From positions 1 to 48,738 of the forward strand of contig NZ_JAQTXI010000025.1 in the NCBI RefSeq assembly GCF_028688855.1: a stretch of DNA of 48,738 nt. Reading direction: 5' to 3'. Of the stretch, positions 27,047 through 37,463 are shown piece after piece. The notes beneath the pieces are model-generated. The model saw nothing but the letters and a program-made list of their open reading frames with translations. It did not search any database and was not told where the DNA came from. A program made the translations under genes and the position numbers. How positions within the stretch are numbered: the stretch's first letter is position 1; every line of letters begins with the position of its first letter. Origin of the DNA: Neomegalonema sp. (GTDB lineage Bacteria > Pseudomonadota > Alphaproteobacteria > Rhodobacterales > Rhodobacteraceae).

Positions 27047-27204
27047 TCATGTGCGGCGCGAAATGAGGCGTCCAAAGCCTTTTCGCCGCAGCAGGAGGCG
27101 GAGGGAAGCCCCAGAAAAACCGAGGAAAATCGTCGGATTTACGGACGCAGGAGAAGAGCCGCCCCCGGAAGGGGAATTAATCTCTTGCAAAACCGTAATA
27201 TTCC

Positions 27205-27834
27205 CTATTTCGTACCAAACAGGCGGTCGCCCGCGTCTCCGAGGCCAGGCACGATGTAGCCCTTCTCGTCCAGCTTCTCGTCCACCGCCGCGACATAGAC
27301 CGGGACGTCGGGGTGGACGTCGTGGAAATTCTTCAGCCCCTCGGGAGCCGCCAGCAGCGACAGGAAGCGCAGACGCTGCGCGCCATGCGCCTTCATGGCG
27401 GTCACGGCGGCGGCGGCCGAATGGCCCGTGGCGAGCATGGGATCCACGATCACCACGAGTCGGTCGTCCAGATCCTCCGGCGACTTGAAGTAATAGGAGA
27501 CCGGCTGAAGGGTCTCCGGATCGCGGTAGAGCCCGATATGCGCCACCCGCGCCGAAGGGACCAGATCCATCATGCCCTGAAGCAGGCCGTCTCCGGCGCG
27601 CAGCACCGAGGCGAAGACCAGCTTCTTGCCCGCCAGGCGCGGCGCCATCATCATCGCGACCGGCGTGATGATCGGGACCATCTCGAGTTCGAGATCCCGC
27701 GTCAGCTCGTAGCAGAGCAGATGCGAGATCTCCTGAAGCAGACGCCGGAAGCTCGCCGTGGAGGTGGCCCGGTCGCGCATGATCGTCAGCTTGTGCTGGA
27801 TGAGCGGGTGGTCGATGATCCGCACGTCTCTCAT
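27205..27834 (-). CDS. upp: uracil phosphoribosyltransferase
   Basis: Makes UMP from uracil and PRPP. The 209 residues match the family: [13 protein letters not shown] at the N-terminus, [17 protein letters not shown], the PRPP-binding [13 protein letters not shown] near 128-140, and the C-terminal [17 protein letters not shown]. Last gene of the nucleoside operon; it uses the uracil released there from uridine and deaminated cytidine. Confidence 0.97.
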   Translation of the reverse strand: MRDVRIIDHPLIQHKLTIMRDRATSTASFRRLLQEISHLLCYELTRDLELEMVPIITPVAMMMAPRLAGKKLVFASVLRAGDGLLQGMMDLVPSARVAHIGLYRDPETLQPVSYYFKSPEDLDDRLVVIVDPMLATGHSAAAAVTAMKAHGAQRLRFLSLLAAPEGLKNFHDVHPDVPVYVAAVDEKLDEKGYIVPGLGDAGDRLFGTK

Positions 27835-27873
27835 GGCCTGCTCCGCTCCCCTGCTTTCGGTCAGGCCAGCGGT

Positions 27874-28869
27874 TTACGACGACAGAGACGCCTCGTCCAG
27901 ACGCTTGATCAGCCGCGCGCGGGTCGGCTCGTCGCAGAAGGCGGCCTCCAGCGCGGCGCGCGTGATTCCCCGCAGATCTTCGGCGCTCAGGCCGAAGGCC
28001 GCGGCGGCCTCGCGGTAGTCGCGCGTCAGGGTCGTGCCGAAGAAGGGCGGGTCATCCGTGGAGATCGTGACCTTCACGCCCGCGTCGCGGAGCCTCCCGA
28101 AGGGATGGGCCGCGAGATCCGGATAGACCTCCAGCACCACATTCGAGATCGGGCAGACCTCCAGCGCGATTCCTTCCGCGACGAGGCGGCGGACAAGCTC
28201 CGGATCCTCCGAGGCGCGCACGCCATGGCCCACCCGCTGGATCTTCAGATGGTCCAGAGCCGCCGCGACGCTCTCCGGCCCGCCGAATTCGCCCGCATGG
28301 GCGGTCAGCTTCAGACCGGCCTCGCGGGCGAGGTCGAAGGCGGGGGCGAAGTCGCGCGGATGATGCATGCGCTCGTCTCCGGCCATGCCGAAGCCGGTCA
28401 CATAGGGATGCGCCGTCTTCGCCACGAGGCCCGCGACGCGCTTCGCGTTCTCCGGGCCGTAGCCGCGCACGCAGAGCGGAATCAGACGCGCCGTGATTCC
28501 ATGGCTCTTCTCGGCGCCCTCGATGGCCCGGACCACGGCGGCGAGATACTCCGCCCACGAGACGCCCGTGGCCTCGGCGTGATCGGGCGAGACGAAGAAT
28601 TCGGCGTAAAGCGTGTTCTGCGCGGCCAGACCTTCGAGGACCGAGCGCGTCAGGGCCTCGTAATCCTCGGGGGTGGTGAAGACCGCCGCCGCCGCGTCAT
28701 AGGCCGCGAGGAACTCCGAGAAGCCGCGCCAGACATAGCGCCCGTCCTGGACCAAGCCCTTCAGATCGACGCCCTTCTTCGCGGCCAGAGCCGCCACGAG
28801 CTCCGGCGGCGCGGCGCCCTCCAGATGGAGATGAATTTCGGCCTTCGGAATCGAATCCACGTTCAACAC
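27874..28869 (-). CDS. add: adenosine deaminase
   Basis: Zinc enzyme turning (deoxy)adenosine into (deoxy)inosine. Metal and catalytic residues are in AEIHLHLEGAAPP, LTAHAGE, VGHGVRA and STDDPPFFG. I chose the GTG at 28869 because TAAGGA sits seven to eight bases ahead; an ATG at 28899 would overlap deoB by 20 bases and has no SD. The 331-residue length fits the family. It feeds inosine to the phosphorylase encoded upstream. Confidence 0.94.
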   Translation of the reverse strand: MLNVDSIPKAEIHLHLEGAAPPELVAALAAKKGVDLKGLVQDGRYVWRGFSEFLAAYDAAAAVFTTPEDYEALTRSVLEGLAAQNTLYAEFFVSPDHAEATGVSWAEYLAAVVRAIEGAEKSHGITARLIPLCVRGYGPENAKRVAGLVAKTAHPYVTGFGMAGDERMHHPRDFAPAFDLAREAGLKLTAHAGEFGGPESVAAALDHLKIQRVGHGVRASEDPELVRRLVAEGIALEVCPISNVVLEVYPDLAAHPFGRLRDAGVKVTISTDDPPFFGTTLTRDYREAAAAFGLSAEDLRGITRAALEAAFCDEPTRARLIKRLDEASLSS

Positions 28870-28879
28870 TTGAATATCC

Positions 28880-30070
28880 TTACAGGAAAGAAATTCCATG
28901 ACGGCCCGGCGCCAGCCCCAGATGAGCCGCCAGCGTCTCGCCCATGTCGGCGAAGCTCGCCCGCGCCCCGACGGAGCGCGCCATGCGCCCCGGACCCGTC
29001 GCGAGAATCGGAACCTGCTCGCGGGTGTGGTCGGTGCCGTGCCAGGTCGGATCATTGCCGTGATCGGCGCTGACGAGGGCCAGATCGCCCGGACGCAGCT
29101 TCGCCAGAAACTCCGGGAGGCGCGCGTCGAACGATTCGAGCTGCGCGGCGTAGCCCATGGGATCGCGGCGATGGCCGAAATCCGAATCGAACTGCACGAA
29201 ATTCGCGAAGACCAGATCGCCCGGCTGCGCCGAATCCGTCGCCTCCAGCAGCCGGTCGAAGAGCTCCATGTCGTCCTTGCCCTTGAGGATCTCCGAAACT
29301 CCGTGATGGGCGAAGATGTCGGCGATCTTGCCGATGGTCCAGGTGCGCCCGCCCGCCGCCTGGACGCGGTCCAGGAGGGTGGGCTCCGGAGGCGGAATGG
29401 CGTAGTCGCGCCGATTGGGCGTGCGCTTGAACTCGCCGCGGCGCTCGCCGAGGAAGGGCCGCGCGATCACCCGTCCGATCATCAGGGGGTCGAGGATCCT
29501 GCGCCCCGTCTCGCAGAGCTTCAGCAGGCGCTCCAGCCCGAAACGCTCCTCATGGGCCGCGATCTGGAGCACCGAATCCACCGAGGTGTAGAAGATCGGC
29601 CAGCCGGTGCGGATATGCTCCTCGCCGAAATCCTCGATGACCTCGGTGCCGGAGGCGTGGCGATTGGCCAGAGAGCCTTCCGTCCCGGCGGCCTTGTGCA
29701 GGGCCTTGAGCACCTCCGGCGGGAAGGCCGGGACGCGCTCGGGGAAATAGCCCCACTGGAAGGGCACCGGCAGACCCGCGATCTCCCAATGGCCCGAGGG
29801 TGTGTCCTTGCCCTTGCTGACCTCGCGGGCGCAGCCCCAGATTCCCCGAGGCTCGGCGCCCAGGCCGGGCGGAACGCGCCCCGTCGCCAGTTCGCAGGCC
29901 CGGCCCAGGCCCAGCGCGTCGAGATTGGGCAGATTCAGAGGCCGTCCCGCCTCCGCCCGGGCTTCGGCGATATGGCCGAGCGTGTCGGCGCCGTCGTCTC
30001 CGAAGGCGGCGGCGTCGGGCGCGCCCCCGATCCCCACCGAATCCATCACCAGCAAGAAGGCGCGGGCCAT
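28880..30070 (-). CDS. deoB: phosphopentomutase
   Basis: Converts (deoxy)ribose 1-phosphate from nucleoside phosphorolysis to the 5-phosphate, opening the route to central metabolism. Alkaline-phosphatase-like fold with two metals, 396 residues. Marks are [20 protein letters not shown] at 6-25, the phosphothreonine region [30 protein letters not shown] near 349-368, and VPILATGPG. It directly abuts deoA with no gap. No deoC was seen in the window. Confidence 0.96.
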   Translation of the reverse strand: MARAFLLVMDSVGIGGAPDAAAFGDDGADTLGHIAEARAEAGRPLNLPNLDALGLGRACELATGRVPPGLGAEPRGIWGCAREVSKGKDTPSGHWEIAGLPVPFQWGYFPERVPAFPPEVLKALHKAAGTEGSLANRHASGTEVIEDFGEEHIRTGWPIFYTSVDSVLQIAAHEERFGLERLLKLCETGRRILDPLMIGRVIARPFLGERRGEFKRTPNRRDYAIPPPEPTLLDRVQAAGGRTWTIGKIADIFAHHGVSEILKGKDDMELFDRLLEATDSAQPGDLVFANFVQFDSDFGHRRDPMGYAAQLESFDARLPEFLAKLRPGDLALVSADHGNDPTWHGTDHTREQVPILATGPGRMARSVGARASFADMGETLAAHLGLAPGRHGISFL

Positions 30071-31369
30071 TCAGACGATCCTCTCCAAAATCGCCGCGAC
30101 CGGCTCGGCCTCGGGGGCGATCCGGCAGGCGGCGCGCAAGGCGCGTTCGGCGGCTTCGGCCTGAGCCTCGCTGCGCGCGTGCACGACGCCCAGAAGACCG
30201 GCCGCCGCGCCCACTCCGGCGAGTTCGGTGAAGCCCACCGCGAAATCTATGGCGTCCTCGGGCCGCCGCCGACCGCCGCCCAGCTCGATCACGGCGAGGC
30301 CGATCTCGCGGGCCCGGACGCTCCGCACGAAGCCTTGCTCCTGCGCGAAGATTTCGCGTCTGACCGGGGCTTGCGCAAGATGCCGCCGCGGATTTTCGAG
30401 GAAATCCTTCGGGCCGCCCAGAGCCGCCACCATCCGCGCGAAGCGTTCCGCCGCCGCGCCGGAGTCCAGAGCCTTTTCAGACATCTCCAGCCCGGTCTTG
30501 AAGTCGGGGGCGAGCTTCGCCAGCCGCAGGGCCTCGGCGCAGAGCGCGAGCGTGACCTCCAGCAGACGCGGGTCGCGGCGGGCGCCGGTGAGGAACTCCA
30601 CGGCGTTGAGGGTCTCCAGGGCGTTGCCCGCCGCGCTGGCGAGGGACTCGCCCATGTCGGTGATGAGCGCGCCGGTCTGCATGCCCGCGCCCCGCCCGAC
30701 CAGAAGCAGGCTCTTCACCAGCTCCTCGGCCTGGGAGCGCTCGGCCATGAAGGCGCCCGAGCCGGTCTTGACGTCGAGGACCAGGGCGTCCAGACCCGCC
30801 GCCAGCTTCTTCGAGAGGATCGAGGCCGTGATGAGATCCACCGATTCCACGGTGCCGGTCACGTCGCGGATGGCGTAGAGGCGCTTGTCCGCAGGCGCCA
30901 GCTCGCCCGTCTGGCCGATGATCGCGCAGCCCGCCTCGCGGACCACCTTGCGCAGCAGGGGAAGATCCGGCTGCGTGACGTAGCCCGGCACGGCGTCGAG
31001 CTTGTCCAGGGTGCCGCCCGTATGGCCGAGGCCGCGCCCCGAGATCATCGGCACATAGGCTCCGCAGGCCGCCAGGATCGGCGCGAGCATGAGCGAGACG
31101 TTGTCGCCGACGCCGCCGGTGGAATGCTTGTCCACGGTCGGGCCGGGGAGGTCCGACCAGTCGAGGACTTCGCCGGAATCGCGCATGGCCTCGGTGAGGG
31201 CGACGCGCTCGGCGACCTCCATCTTCCGGAAGAAGACCGCCATGGCGAAGGCCGCCGCCTGACCCTCGGAGACCTCGTCGCGGGTCAGGCCTCCGATGAA
31301 CTCCTTGATCTCCGCGGCGGAGAGCGTCTGTCCGTCGCGCTTGCGGCGGATGATTTCCTGAGGAAGCAT
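30071..31369 (-). CDS. deoA: thymidine phosphorylase
   Basis: Splits thymidine and deoxyuridine with phosphate to base and deoxyribose 1-phosphate. The 432 residues begin [16 protein letters not shown] and include [15 protein letters not shown] (phosphate site), [20 protein letters not shown] and the helical/alpha-beta domains of the family. The length is the usual one. It is seven bases from the purine phosphorylase gene, with which it shares the pentose-1-phosphate product. Confidence 0.96.
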   Translation of the reverse strand: MLPQEIIRRKRDGQTLSAAEIKEFIGGLTRDEVSEGQAAAFAMAVFFRKMEVAERVALTEAMRDSGEVLDWSDLPGPTVDKHSTGGVGDNVSLMLAPILAACGAYVPMISGRGLGHTGGTLDKLDAVPGYVTQPDLPLLRKVVREAGCAIIGQTGELAPADKRLYAIRDVTGTVESVDLITASILSKKLAAGLDALVLDVKTGSGAFMAERSQAEELVKSLLLVGRGAGMQTGALITDMGESLASAAGNALETLNAVEFLTGARRDPRLLEVTLALCAEALRLAKLAPDFKTGLEMSEKALDSGAAAERFARMVAALGGPKDFLENPRRHLAQAPVRREIFAQEQGFVRSVRAREIGLAVIELGGGRRRPEDAIDFAVGFTELAGVGAAAGLLGVVHARSEAQAEAAERALRAACRIAPEAEPVAAILERIV

Positions 31370-31376
31370 AAGGGCC

Positions 31377-32180
31377 TCACGCGAGATCTTGAAGGAAACG
31401 CCTCACCACGGCGATGAAGCGTCCGGCGAGTTTGGCGCCCTCCTCCTTCGTCTCCTCATGGCTGAGGGGAAGGCCGGTCATGCCCGCGCCGAAATTGGAG
31501 ATCGCCGAAACCGCCCCCACCCGCAAGCCGAGATGCCGCGCGAGGATCACCTCGGGCACGGTGGACATGCCCACGGCGTCGGCGCCCAGAAGCCGCGCCA
31601 TGCGGATCTCGGCGGGAGTCTCGAAGGAGGGGCCGGAGAACCACATGTAGACGCCCTGAAGCTCCGGCTGGCCCTCGGCCTTCAGAGCCGCCAGCAAAGT
31701 CGCCCGAAGCTCGGGATCATAGGCGTCCACCATGTTGACGAAGCGGGAATCGCCCTGCTCGCCGATCAGCGGATTCAGCCCCGACCAGGAAATATGGTCG
31801 TTGAGGACCAGCAGCGAGCCCGGAGGCGCATCCTCGCGCAGAGAGCCCGCCGCATTGGTCAGCAGCAGCCTGGAGACGCCGAGCGCCTTGAAGGTCTCCA
31901 GCGGGACGCGCATGATCTTGGGGTCGCCATGTTCGTAATAATGCGCCCGTCCGGCCAGCAGGGCCACGTCGCGCCCCGAGAGGCGGCCGAGGATCAGCTC
32001 GCCCTTGTGAGATGAAACCCCCGAGCGAGGAAATCCCGGCAGATCCTTGAAGGGAAAGCGCCGCGCGCCCTCCACCTCCTCGGCCAGAGCCCCGAGGCCC
32101 GAGCCCAGGACCACCGCCACGGGGTCTGTTCCCCAGGCGCCGCCCATTGCGCGGCGGATGAATTCGGCGGCTTCAGTCAT
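31377..32180 (-). CDS. punA: purine-nucleoside phosphorylase, trimeric type
   Basis: Phosphorolyses inosine and guanosine to base and ribose 1-phosphate. With 267 residues and the motifs [40 protein letters not shown] and [14 protein letters not shown] it belongs to the trimeric low-molecular-mass class (PunA/XapA) and not to the hexameric DeoD class. GGAG precedes the ATG by seven bases. It overlaps cdd by eight bases. Confidence 0.94.
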   Translation of the reverse strand: MTEAAEFIRRAMGGAWGTDPVAVVLGSGLGALAEEVEGARRFPFKDLPGFPRSGVSSHKGELILGRLSGRDVALLAGRAHYYEHGDPKIMRVPLETFKALGVSRLLLTNAAGSLREDAPPGSLLVLNDHISWSGLNPLIGEQGDSRFVNMVDAYDPELRATLLAALKAEGQPELQGVYMWFSGPSFETPAEIRMARLLGADAVGMSTVPEVILARHLGLRVGAVSAISNFGAGMTGLPLSHEETKEEGAKLAGRFIAVVRRFLQDLA

Positions 32181-32565
32181 CGGAGGACTCCAGGGAAAAG
32201 GCGGCGGGCAGAAGCTCGCCCAGCGTGAAGCTGCGGCGCAGGCCCTCCGGCCCGACCGAATGCACCGGAGTCGCGGCGGCGCCGAACTCCGCCAGACGCT
32301 GACGGCAACCGCCGCAGGGCGTCAGGGGCGCGGGGGAATCTCCGGCCACGCAGACCTCCGCGATGCGGCGCTCGCCCGCCGCGATCATCGCGCCGATGGC
32401 CGAGGTCTCGGCGCACCAGCCTTCGGGGAAGCTGGCGTTCTCGACGTTCGCCCCGACGTAGATCCGTCCCGAGGCGCTGCGGATCGCCACGCCCACCGCA
32501 AAACGCGAATAGGGCGCATAAGCCTTCTCGCGGACTTCGAGCGCCGCCTTCAGAAGATCCTGCAT
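32173..32565 (-). CDS. cdd: cytidine deaminase
   Basis: Zinc enzyme that turns (deoxy)cytidine to (deoxy)uridine, 130 residues, the homotetrameric short type. Zinc and catalytic residues are in WCAETSAIGAM (Cys, Glu) and LTPCGGCRQRL (two Cys). It lies between the transporter genes and the phosphorylases, so imported cytidine is converted before phosphorolysis. Confidence 0.96.
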   Translation of the reverse strand: MQDLLKAALEVREKAYAPYSRFAVGVAIRSASGRIYVGANVENASFPEGWCAETSAIGAMIAAGERRIAEVCVAGDSPAPLTPCGGCRQRLAEFGAAATPVHSVGPEGLRRSFTLGELLPAAFSLESSDD

Positions 32566-32568
32566 CGC

Positions 32569-33537
32569 TCAACGCTCCTTGACGTAAGGCACGCCGCCCG
32601 CCTTGGGCGGAACGGCCTTGCCGATGAAGCCCGCCAGCAGGATCACCGTCAGGATGTAGGGCAGGGCCTGGATGAACTGCACCGGCACCACGCCGACGCT
32701 CGGCAGCGAGACTCCCTGAAGCCGGTTGGCCGAAGCGTCGAGGAAGCCGAAGAGCAGGCAGACGAACAACGCCGGAACCGGACGCCATTTCGCGAAGATC
32801 AGCGCCGCAAGGGCGATGTAGCCGCGTCCGGCGGTCATGTTGTTGAGGTAGCCCGCGTTCAGGCCGATGGCGAGATAGGCCCCCGCCACTCCACAGAGCG
32901 CGCCGCAGATGATCTGTCCGGAATAGCGCAGCCGCGCGACCGAAACGCCTGCGGTGTCCACCGCCGCCGGATTCTCGCCCACCGCCCGCAGGCGCAGACC
33001 GAAGCGCGTGCGGCTCAGCAGCCACCAGGCGAGGAAAGGCGCCAGAAAGGCGAAATAGACGAGGATGTTGTGGCCGGAAACCACATCCGCATAGAAGCGC
33101 CCGACGGGCCCCATCTGGGCGGCTTCGGCGGCGTAAGGCAGATCGATGGAGGTGAAGCGTCCCGAAACCGGCGGCGCCGGAGTCTTGCCGCCCTGCTCGA
33201 ACCAGCTGTGCCCGAGCACCGCCGCCAGTCCCAGAGCGATGAAGTTGATCGCCACGCCCGAGACGATCTGATTGCCGCGCTGGGTCACGCAGGCGAAGGC
33301 GTGGACCAGTCCGAAGAAGACCGAGGCTCCGATGGCCGCCAGCAGCGCGATCCAGGCCGAGCCGGTGAAGACCGCCACCGCTCCGGCCGCGAAGGCCCCC
33401 GCGATCATCTTGCCTTCGAGCCCGATGTCCACCACGCCCGCGCGCTCGGTGAAGAGCCCCGCCAGACAGGCCAGCAGAAGCGGTGTCGAGAGCCGCACCG
33501 CGGAATCCAGAACGTTGAGGAAGGTCAGCCAGTCCAT
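32569..33537 (-). CDS. nucleoside ABC transporter, second permease
   Basis: Inner-membrane permease of the RbsC-like family, 322 residues, about eight to ten hydrophobic segments. Marks are LFTERAGVVDIGLEGKM near the N-terminus and LRAVGENPAAVDTAGVSVAR in the cytoplasmic loop that contacts the ATPase. It corresponds to the YufQ/NupQ type of the guanosine transporter family. It pairs with the permease gene 16 bases upstream. Confidence 0.93.
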   Translation of the reverse strand: MDWLTFLNVLDSAVRLSTPLLLACLAGLFTERAGVVDIGLEGKMIAGAFAAGAVAVFTGSAWIALLAAIGASVFFGLVHAFACVTQRGNQIVSGVAINFIALGLAAVLGHSWFEQGGKTPAPPVSGRFTSIDLPYAAEAAQMGPVGRFYADVVSGHNILVYFAFLAPFLAWWLLSRTRFGLRLRAVGENPAAVDTAGVSVARLRYSGQIICGALCGVAGAYLAIGLNAGYLNNMTAGRGYIALAALIFAKWRPVPALFVCLLFGFLDASANRLQGVSLPSVGVVPVQFIQALPYILTVILLAGFIGKAVPPKAGGVPYVKER

Positions 33538-33553
33538 TGGGTCTTTCCTCCCC

Positions 33554-34657
33554 TCAGGCCGCGCGCGGCGCGAAGATCCGCGCCAGAGCCGGACGGAACA
33601 GATTCTCCAGAGCGCCCGAAAAGAGGATCACGAGGCCCTGGATCAGGATCAGCATGTCGCGGCTGATGCTGGGCTTCTCGAAGGCCAGCTCGCTGCCGCC
33701 CTGATAGAGCATCCCGAAGAGCAGGGCCGCGAAGATCACCCCCAGAGGATGCGAACGGCCCATCAGCGCCACCGCGATCCCCACGAAGCCTGCGCCTCCG
33801 GGGAACTCCAGCAGGAGCCGTCCCTGATCGCCCAGCACCGGATTCAGCGCCATCATGCCCGCCAGAGCGCCCGAAATCAGCATGGCGATGATGATCACCC
33901 GCGCGATGGGCACGCCCGCATAGGCCGCCGCCGAAGAATTATGCCCCAGCGCCCGGATCTCGTAGCCGAGCCGCGTCCGCCAGAGCAGCAGCCAGACCCC
34001 CAGAGCCGCCAGAACCGCCGCCACCAGCGCAAGATTCGCCGGAGACCCGCCCAGATCCACCCCGAAAGGCGCGAGGATCTCCGACAACCGGGGCGGCACG
34101 GCCTCGGCGTCGAAGAAGCGCGTCCCCGGCGACATGCTGCCCGCGCCGGGGTTCAGCACATCGACCAGCAGCCAGGCCATCAGCGAGGCGGCGATGAAGT
34201 TGAACATGATCGTCGTGATGACGATGTGGCTGCCGCGCTTCGCCTGCAGCACCGCCGGGATCCAGGCCCAGAGCGCCCCGAAGAGCGCCGCCCCGATCAC
34301 CGCCAGAGGCGCCAGAAGCCACCAGGGCAGATATGGGTCGAGGCCCAGCGCGACCAGCGCCACCCCCAGACCCCCGATGTAGGCCTGTCCCTCGCCGCCG
34401 ATGTTGAACAGCCCCGCATGAAAGGCCACCGCCACCGCCAGCCCGGTGAAGATGAAGTTCGTGGCGTAGAACAGCGTGAATCCGACGCCTTCGCCATAGC
34501 CGAAGGCCCCGTACAGGATGATCCGCGCCACATCGAGCGGATTCTCGCCGATCAGCGCGACCACCAGTCCCGCCACCGCGAAGGCCGCGACGAGATTCAA
34601 CAAGGGGATCAGGCCGAAATCGACCCATAAAGGCAGTCTGGCGGCCGGTTGGCTCAT
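33554..34657 (-). CDS. nucleoside ABC transporter, first permease
   Basis: RbsC-like permease of 367 residues with about ten hydrophobic segments, YufP/NupP type. Marks are AFHAGLFNIGGEGQAYIGG and RALGHNSSAAAYAGVPIARV (coupling loop). GGAG lies eight bases before the ATG. A 178-base space with a possible small gene separates it from the ATPase gene. Confidence 0.93.
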   Translation of the reverse strand: MSQPAARLPLWVDFGLIPLLNLVAAFAVAGLVVALIGENPLDVARIILYGAFGYGEGVGFTLFYATNFIFTGLAVAVAFHAGLFNIGGEGQAYIGGLGVALVALGLDPYLPWWLLAPLAVIGAALFGALWAWIPAVLQAKRGSHIVITTIMFNFIAASLMAWLLVDVLNPGAGSMSPGTRFFDAEAVPPRLSEILAPFGVDLGGSPANLALVAAVLAALGVWLLLWRTRLGYEIRALGHNSSAAAYAGVPIARVIIIAMLISGALAGMMALNPVLGDQGRLLLEFPGGAGFVGIAVALMGRSHPLGVIFAALLFGMLYQGGSELAFEKPSISRDMLILIQGLVILFSGALENLFRPALARIFAPRAA

Positions 34658-34839
34658 GGTCCGGGCTCCATCATGCGAGCGCCTGAAGCGGGGGAATCCT
34701 GGGCGGAAGAGGGCGAGGCGTCCGGAGAGGACGTCAGGCCCCGCATGAAGCTTTCAGAACGACCGCCTGAAGACAAGCGGGAACGCGCGGAGATCTCCAC
34801 GTCGGCCCTCGGGCGCGCCGCGCCTGAGGCGGGGCTCAC
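34654..34839 (-). CDS. small ORF between ABC ATPase and permease genes (uncertain)
   Basis: A 61-codon frame that fills the only sizeable gap inside the transporter operon. It begins with a GTG overlapping the ATPase stop (GTGA) and ends in a TGA overlapping the permease ATG (ATGA). The predicted product is Ser/Ala/Pro/Arg-rich with no hydrophobic segment and looks disordered. G-ending codons before TGA are common here, so the coupling is weak evidence. It may be only spacer. Confidence 0.25.
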   Translation of the reverse strand: MSPASGAARPRADVEISARSRLSSGGRSESFMRGLTSSPDASPSSAQDSPASGARMMEPGP

Positions 34840-36386
34840 GCCGCGCCTCTTTCGCCCGCCCCCGTCACGCCCGCCATCAGCAGGCCGAGTTCGCGTTCGT
34901 CGGCCTCCGGCGAGCGTTCGCCGACGATCCGGCCGTCGAACATCACCAGCACCCGGTCGGACAGGGACCGGATCTCGTCCAGCTCCACCGAGACCAGAAG
35001 GATCGCCTTGCCCGCGTCGCGCATCTCGATGATGCGCCGGTGGATGAACTCGATGGCGCCGATGTCCACGCCGCGCGTCGGCTGGCCGATGAGCAGCGCA
35101 TGAGGCCCGCGCTCGAACTCCCGCGCCAGGACGATCTTCTGCTGATTGCCGCCCGAGAAGTTCGCCGTCTTCAGACGGCTGTTCGGAGGCCGCACGTCAT
35201 AGGCCTCCATCTGGCTCTGACATTCCGCCTCGATGGCCGCCCGGTCGAAGAGCGCCCCGCCATAGCGATGATCGAGGTGATAGCCGAGGATCGAATTCTC
35301 GCGGGTCTCGAACTTCAGCACGAGGCCCATCTTGTGGCGATCCTCGGGGATATGCGCCAGCCGCATTTCGCGGAGCGCCCGCGGATCATGCGGGATCGGC
35401 GTCCCGTCGAGCAGGATCCGCCCCGAAGTCGGCCTGCGCAGGCCCGCGATGGCCTCCAGCAGCTCCGATTGCCCGTTGCCCGCCACGCCCGCGATGCCGA
35501 CGATCTCGCCGCGCCGCACCGTCAGGGAGACGTTCTTCAGCCGCTCGACGCCGGCGCCGTCGCGCAGGGTGAGGTTCTCGACCGTCAGCGCCGCAGGTCC
35601 GGGATTCGCCGGGCCCTTCTCGACCTTCAGCAGCACCCGCCGCCCGACCATCATCTCGGCGAGCTGCTCGGGACTGGTCTCGGCGGTGCGCACCGTGCCG
35701 ACCATCCTGCCCTGACGCATCACCGAAACCGCGTCGGTGATGGCCATGATCTCGCGGAGCTTGTGCGTGATGATCAGGACCGTCTTGCCCTCGGCGCGCA
35801 ATTGCCTGAGCACCTCGAAGAGCTGGTCCGCCTCGTCGGGGGTGAGCACGCCGGTCGGCTCGTCGAGGATGAGGATCTCGGCGCCGCGCGTCAGGGCCTT
35901 GAGGATCTCGACGCGCTGCTGCGCCCCCACGGGCAGATCCGAGATCAGGGCGTCGGGATCCACCTCAAGCCCGTGTTCGCGGGCGAGCTCCGCCAGTTTC
36001 GCGCGAGCCTCGGCCTTGCCCTTGCCGAGCAGGGCGCCGCCCTCGGCGCCGAGCAGCACGTTTTCAAGGACGGTGAAGTTCTCCACCAGCATGAAGTGCT
36101 GATGCACCATGCCGATCCCGAGCCGGATGGCCTCCTGGCTGTCGCGGATCCTGACCGGCTGGCCGTTCACGCGGATCTCGCCGGAATCGGCCTGATAGAA
36201 GCCGTAGAGGATCGACATGAGCGTCGATTTCCCCGCGCCGTTCTCGCCGACGATTCCGTGGATCGCGCCCTTCGCGACGCGCAGGTGGATGTCCGAATTC
36301 GCCTTGACCGGGCCGAAGCTCTTGCTGACCCCGATCAGTTCGATGGCCGCCGGGACCGCTGTCGGCTCCGTCTTGTCCAGGTTCAT
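34836..36386 (-). CDS. nucleoside ABC transporter, double ATPase
   Basis: 516 residues with two fused nucleotide-binding domains, as in sugar and nucleoside importers of the RbsA/YufO type. The first half has Walker [13 protein letters not shown], a Q-loop region [10 protein letters not shown], and Walker [14 protein letters not shown]. The second half has a degenerate Walker A (GVAGNGQSE) and signature [16 protein letters not shown]. An intercistronic hairpin separates it from the binding-protein gene. Confidence 0.95.
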   Translation of the reverse strand: MNLDKTEPTAVPAAIELIGVSKSFGPVKANSDIHLRVAKGAIHGIVGENGAGKSTLMSILYGFYQADSGEIRVNGQPVRIRDSQEAIRLGIGMVHQHFMLVENFTVLENVLLGAEGGALLGKGKAEARAKLAELAREHGLEVDPDALISDLPVGAQQRVEILKALTRGAEILILDEPTGVLTPDEADQLFEVLRQLRAEGKTVLIITHKLREIMAITDAVSVMRQGRMVGTVRTAETSPEQLAEMMVGRRVLLKVEKGPANPGPAALTVENLTLRDGAGVERLKNVSLTVRRGEIVGIAGVAGNGQSELLEAIAGLRRPTSGRILLDGTPIPHDPRALREMRLAHIPEDRHKMGLVLKFETRENSILGYHLDHRYGGALFDRAAIEAECQSQMEAYDVRPPNSRLKTANFSGGNQQKIVLAREFERGPHALLIGQPTRGVDIGAIEFIHRRIIEMRDAGKAILLVSVELDEIRSLSDRVLVMFDGRIVGERSPEADERELGLLMAGVTGAGERGAA

Positions 36387-36426
36387 CCGGAATCCCCCCT
36401 GCGCCTTCCAGGCTTCTGATTCAGAA

Positions 36427-36455
36427 GGGCCGCGCGGCGCCAGGCCCCGCGGCCC
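36427..36455 (-). other. hairpin between binding-protein and ATPase genes
   Basis: GGGCCGCG (36427-36434) and CGCGGCCC (36448-36455) form a perfect 8-bp stem with a 13-base loop in the 78-base gap. Without a U-tract it is more likely a 3'-end stabiliser or partial stop that gives more binding protein than membrane components, as known for malE-malF. Confidence 0.5.
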
Positions 36456-36464
36456 GACGCGGGC

Positions 36465-37463
36465 TTACTGAACCGGACAGGCGCTGTCCGTCATGTAGTC
36501 GTGGACCGCGATCTCGCCGCTGATGATGCCTTCGCGGGCGGCGTCGATGGCGGCGGCGATCTCCTCGGTGATGAGGGCCTGGTTGTTCTCGTCCACGGCG
36601 AGGGCCACGCCGTCCTCCGCGAGGCCGAAGACGCGCAGACCCGGCGTCCATTCGCCCGCCTGAGCCTCCTTGAAGGTGTCGTAGACGGCGGTGTCCACGC
36701 GCTTGACCATCGAGGTCAGCACATGGCCCGGATGCAGGGCGTTCTGGTTCTTGTCGACGCCGATGCCGAGCTTGCCCGCGTCGGCCACGGCCTGGAGCAC
36801 GCCTTCGCCGGTGCCGCCCGCCGCGTGATAGACCACGTCGGCGCCGCGCGCCATCTGCGACTTGGCCAGCTCGCCGCCGCGCACCGGATCGGCCCAGGCG
36901 GCGCCGGTGGTGCCGGTCATGTTCTGGAAGACCTCGGCGGCGGGATCGGTCGCCTTGACGCCCTGCACGTAGCCGCAGGCGAACTTGCGGATCAGCGCGA
37001 TGTCCATGCCGCCCACGAATCCGACCTTCTTCGTCTGCGAGGCCAGGGTGGCCGCGACGCCCGCCAGATAGGAGCCTTCATGCTCCTTGAACACGATGCT
37101 GCGCACGTTCGGCAGATCCACCACGGAATCCACGATCACGAACTGGGTGTCGGGGAACTGCGGCGCCACCTTCGAGACCGCGCCCTCATGGCTGAAGCCC
37201 ACCGAGACGATCGGCGAGAAGCCCTGACGCGCGAAGCGGCTGAGCGCCTGTTCGCGCTGGCTGTCGTTCTGGATCTCGAAATCGCGGAAGTCGACGCTCG
37301 TGTCCTCCTTGAACTTCGTCGCGCCGGTGAAGGCGGATTCGTTGAAGGATTTGTCGAACTTGCCCCCCAGATCATAGACGATGGCCGGCTTGAACCCGGC
37401 GGCGGAGGCGCCCCCTGCGGCGAGGGCGGAGACCGCGACGGCGAACAGCGTGGAACGGATCAT
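36465..37463 (-). CDS. BMP-family periplasmic nucleoside-binding protein
   Basis: 332 residues with a Sec signal peptide (IRSTLFAVAVSALAAGGASA, cut near 22) and no lipobox, so it is a free periplasmic protein. The body has the BMP/PnrA features: AIVYDLGGKFDKSFNESAF at the N-terminus, VSVGFSHEGAV, FKEHEGSYLAGVAA, KVGFVGGMDIALIRKF and VVYHAAGGTGEGV. First gene of the uptake and salvage operon, whose enzymes all act on nucleosides; this supports nucleosides as ligand. It ends in TAA. Confidence 0.93.
   Translation of the reverse strand: MIRSTLFAVAVSALAAGGASAAGFKPAIVYDLGGKFDKSFNESAFTGATKFKEDTSVDFRDFEIQNDSQREQALSRFARQGFSPIVSVGFSHEGAVSKVAPQFPDTQFVIVDSVVDLPNVRSIVFKEHEGSYLAGVAATLASQTKKVGFVGGMDIALIRKFACGYVQGVKATDPAAEVFQNMTGTTGAAWADPVRGGELAKSQMARGADVVYHAAGGTGEGVLQAVADAGKLGIGVDKNQNALHPGHVLTSMVKRVDTAVYDTFKEAQAGEWTPGLRVFGLAEDGVALAVDENNQALITEEIAAAIDAAREGIISGEIAVHDYMTDSACPVQ

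Noticed and set aside
27163..27174. terminator after upp
   Set aside because: Only a 4-bp CCCC/GGGG stem without a T-run; too weak to call.
28898..31417. 839-codon plus-strand frame opposite deoB and deoA
   Set aside because: Antisense to two clear genes; low-complexity Arg/Gly/Glu-rich product.
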